This document shows, piece after piece, positions 55,205 to 56,469 of a stretch of DNA of 56,469 nt (the stretch's first letter is position 1; every line of letters begins with the position of its first letter). The notes under the pieces are model-generated. The model did not search any database and had not been told where the DNA came from. It saw nothing but the letters and a program-made list of their open reading frames with translations. This stretch comes from Sandarakinorhabdus cyanobacteriorum (GTDB lineage: Bacteria > Pseudomonadota > Alphaproteobacteria > Sphingomonadales > Sphingomonadaceae), in NCBI RefSeq assembly GCF_002251755.1, contig NZ_NOXT01000109.1:4246-60714 (forward strand). The letters are read 5' to 3'. The position numbers and the translations under genes are program-made.

Positions 55205-56119
55205 ATGCCGAGCACCAGCACTTCCCGCACCGATGTCTACGAAGCCATCACCCAGCAGATCATCACCGCCATCGAAGCCGGCGCCGGCAACGGTCATGTC
55301 CAGCTTCCCTGGCACCGCAGCGGGGCCTCTATCACCCGCCCGGTGAATATCGCGAGCTCGAACGCCTATCGCGGGGTGAACACCATCGCCCTCTGGGCCG
55401 CCGCCGATGCTAACGGCTACGAGCAGGGCATCTGGGGCACCTACCGCCAATGGCAGGAACGCGGTGCGCAGGTCCGCAAAGGTGAAAAGTCCTCCCTCAT
55501 CGTCTTCTACAAGCAGTTCGACCGCGATGACGACAGCGGCAACGCCGAGGGTGGCGACGAAGCAGACCACCAGCGCCGCTTCATGGCCAGGGCATCCCAT
55601 GTGTTCAATGCCGCCCAGGTGGATGGCTACACGCCGGATGCTGCCACGCCCGCGCCCGCACCAATCGATCCCATTGCCGAGGCGGACCGGGTGATTGCGG
55701 CCACGGGTGCTACCATCCGCATTGGTGGCGAGCGTGCCTATTATGCCCCGAGTTCAGACCATATCGCGATGCCGAGCCAGGAGCGCTTCGCCGGCACCAC
55801 CACCAGCAGTGCCACCGAGGGATGGTATTCGACGCTGCTGCATGAACTCACCCACTGGAGCGGTCATGATTCCCGGCTTGCCCGTCAATTCGGCCAGCGC
55901 TTTGGCGATGACGCCTATGCCATGGAAGAGCTGGTGGCCGAGCTGGGCGCTGCCTTCCTCTGCGGCGATCTTGGCATCACCCTGGAGCCGAGGCCTGACC
56001 ATGCGGTCTATATCGGACATTGGCTGCGCGTCCTGAAGGGCGACCGCAAAGCGATCTTCACTGCCGCCAGCGCCGCCAACAAGGCGGCGGAATATATTCA
56101 GGGCTTCACCGAGAGCTGA
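55205..56119 (+). CDS. ardC: ArdC-type antirestriction protein
   Basis: Protein carried by plasmids and integrative elements that shields incoming DNA from host restriction. 304 residues: an N-terminal single-stranded-DNA-binding-like domain (DVYEAITQQIITAIEAG...PWHRSG, NAYRGVNTIALW, TYRQWQERGAQVRKGEKS) and a C-terminal zincin-like domain with HELTHWSGH (H213, E214, H217) and the downstream acidic EELVAELGAAFL. The ATG has AAAGGAG upstream. Typical cargo of mobile elements, supporting the island reading. Confidence 0.92.
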   Translation: MPSTSTSRTDVYEAITQQIITAIEAGAGNGHVQLPWHRSGASITRPVNIASSNAYRGVNTIALWAAADANGYEQGIWGTYRQWQERGAQVRKGEKSSLIVFYKQFDRDDDSGNAEGGDEADHQRRFMARASHVFNAAQVDGYTPDAATPAPAPIDPIAEADRVIAATGATIRIGGERAYYAPSSDHIAMPSQERFAGTTTSSATEGWYSTLLHELTHWSGHDSRLARQFGQRFGDDAYAMEELVAELGAAFLCGDLGITLEPRPDHAVYIGHWLRVLKGDRKAIFTAASAANKAAEYIQGFTES

Positions 56120-56195
56120 ATTGTCACGCAATCTTCACACAACGAAATATCAAATGAATGTAATTTTAACCCATCAAACAACATTAGGAGATCGT

Positions 56196-56420
56196 ATGCC
56201 ACTCACCAACGAACAGGTTACTCGCTTGAACGAAAACAGATGCCTAATTGAAGCTCAAGACCTTTTACGAAGGTCGCTTGATATTGCCTATACTCAACAT
56301 AAATTCGGTCAGAATGAAGTTCGTTATGGTGCAGCTGGCACTATGGCTGCAATCATTGGTGCAAACAAGTTTGAAGCATGCATGGCACGAGCGAACACTC
56401 CTCCCAACAAAGGCCGCTGA
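56196..56420 (+). CDS. Small uncharacterised protein of the accessory region
   Basis: 74 residues from the ATG at 56196, with TAGGAG five bases upstream. The sequence is hydrophilic with one helix-like core (LIEAQDLLRRSLDIAYTQHK) and a short Gly/Ala segment (YGAAGTMAAIIGANK). No family recognised. Base use is clearly more A+T-rich than neighbours, pointing to foreign origin. It follows ardC by 76 bp. Confidence 0.6.
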   Translation: MPLTNEQVTRLNENRCLIEAQDLLRRSLDIAYTQHKFGQNEVRYGAAGTMAAIIGANKFEACMARANTPPNKGR

Positions 56421-56426
56421 GGGCTT

Positions 56427-56454
56427 TCACCCGGATTATTCACCGGCCGGGTGA
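56427..56454 (+). terminator. Possible terminator hairpin after the 74-aa gene
   Basis: TCACCCGG (56427-56434) pairs with CCGGGTGA (56447-56454) across a 12-nt loop, seven bases past the stop codon. Only TTTC follows, so termination strength is doubtful. Confidence 0.45.
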
Positions 56455-56469
56455 TTTCGGGTTGGCGAG

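Overview
The window is a high-G+C chromosomal segment of an alphaproteobacterium, most likely a member of the Sphingomonadales. The evidence is gene order (nuo-birA-coaX-rnj; trpEGDC-moaC-moeA-lexA-comEC-gltX-gltA; tpiA-secG-pyrG), a GAAC-N7-GAAC type LexA operator, a PEP-CTERM protein with the PEPASWAM signature, a DUF1467 protein and two large TonB-dependent receptors. Genus cannot be fixed from the sequence alone. No rRNA, tRNA or CRISPR array was found.

Layout. 6-1741 (minus): trmFO (tRNA U54 methylation) and a SpoIIAA-like protein. 2018-15236 (plus): one tightly packed run, nuoG-H-I-J-K-L-M-N (complex I), birA, coaX, RNase J and a DUF1467 membrane protein, with most start and stop codons overlapping. 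nuoA-F are not upstream, and two different inverted-repeat elements sit at nuoI/nuoJ and nuoK/nuoL. 15547-17709 (minus): a two-TM, long coiled-coil protein resembling the polarity factor TipN. 17792-20514 (minus): gltX-gltA, divergent from comEC. 22660-24630: a PEP-CTERM protein gene and an amidohydrolase gene, which interrupt the usual comEC/lexA neighbourhood. 24640-32844 (minus): ppiD-trpE-trpG-trpD-trpC-moaC-moeA, then lexA with its own SOS promoter inside the 3' end of moeA. 32935-40122 (plus): tpiA, secG, an MHS-family transporter, a subtilisin-like lipoprotein protease, pyrG and a type I pantothenate-kinase homologue. 40243-46207: a large TonB-dependent receptor, a glutathione S-transferase (minus) and an AceE-like transketolase.

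46250-51020 (plus) is a vitamin B12 uptake operon: cobalamin riboswitch, btuB (outer-membrane receptor), btuF (periplasmic binding protein), btuC (permease), btuD (ATPase). No cobalamin biosynthesis genes are present. The btuB Shine-Dalgarno is locked in a perfect 8-bp hairpin. A 25-codon open frame with its own Shine-Dalgarno runs through that hairpin and stops on the btuB start codon.

51021 to the end is accessory DNA with the look of an integrated element: a tyrosine recombinase preceded by four symmetric CTRCACAG motifs, a 745-bp gene-poor stretch, an AbiEi/AbiEii toxin-antitoxin pair, an ArdC-type antirestriction protein and a small orphan gene. The element continues past the window and its right boundary is not visible.

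Likely joint roles: respiration and central metabolism (nuo, gltA, tpiA, transketolase), cofactor supply (biotinylation, two pantothenate kinases, molybdopterin, B12 uptake), tryptophan synthesis, SOS control, and a mobile island carrying anti-phage and anti-restriction functions.
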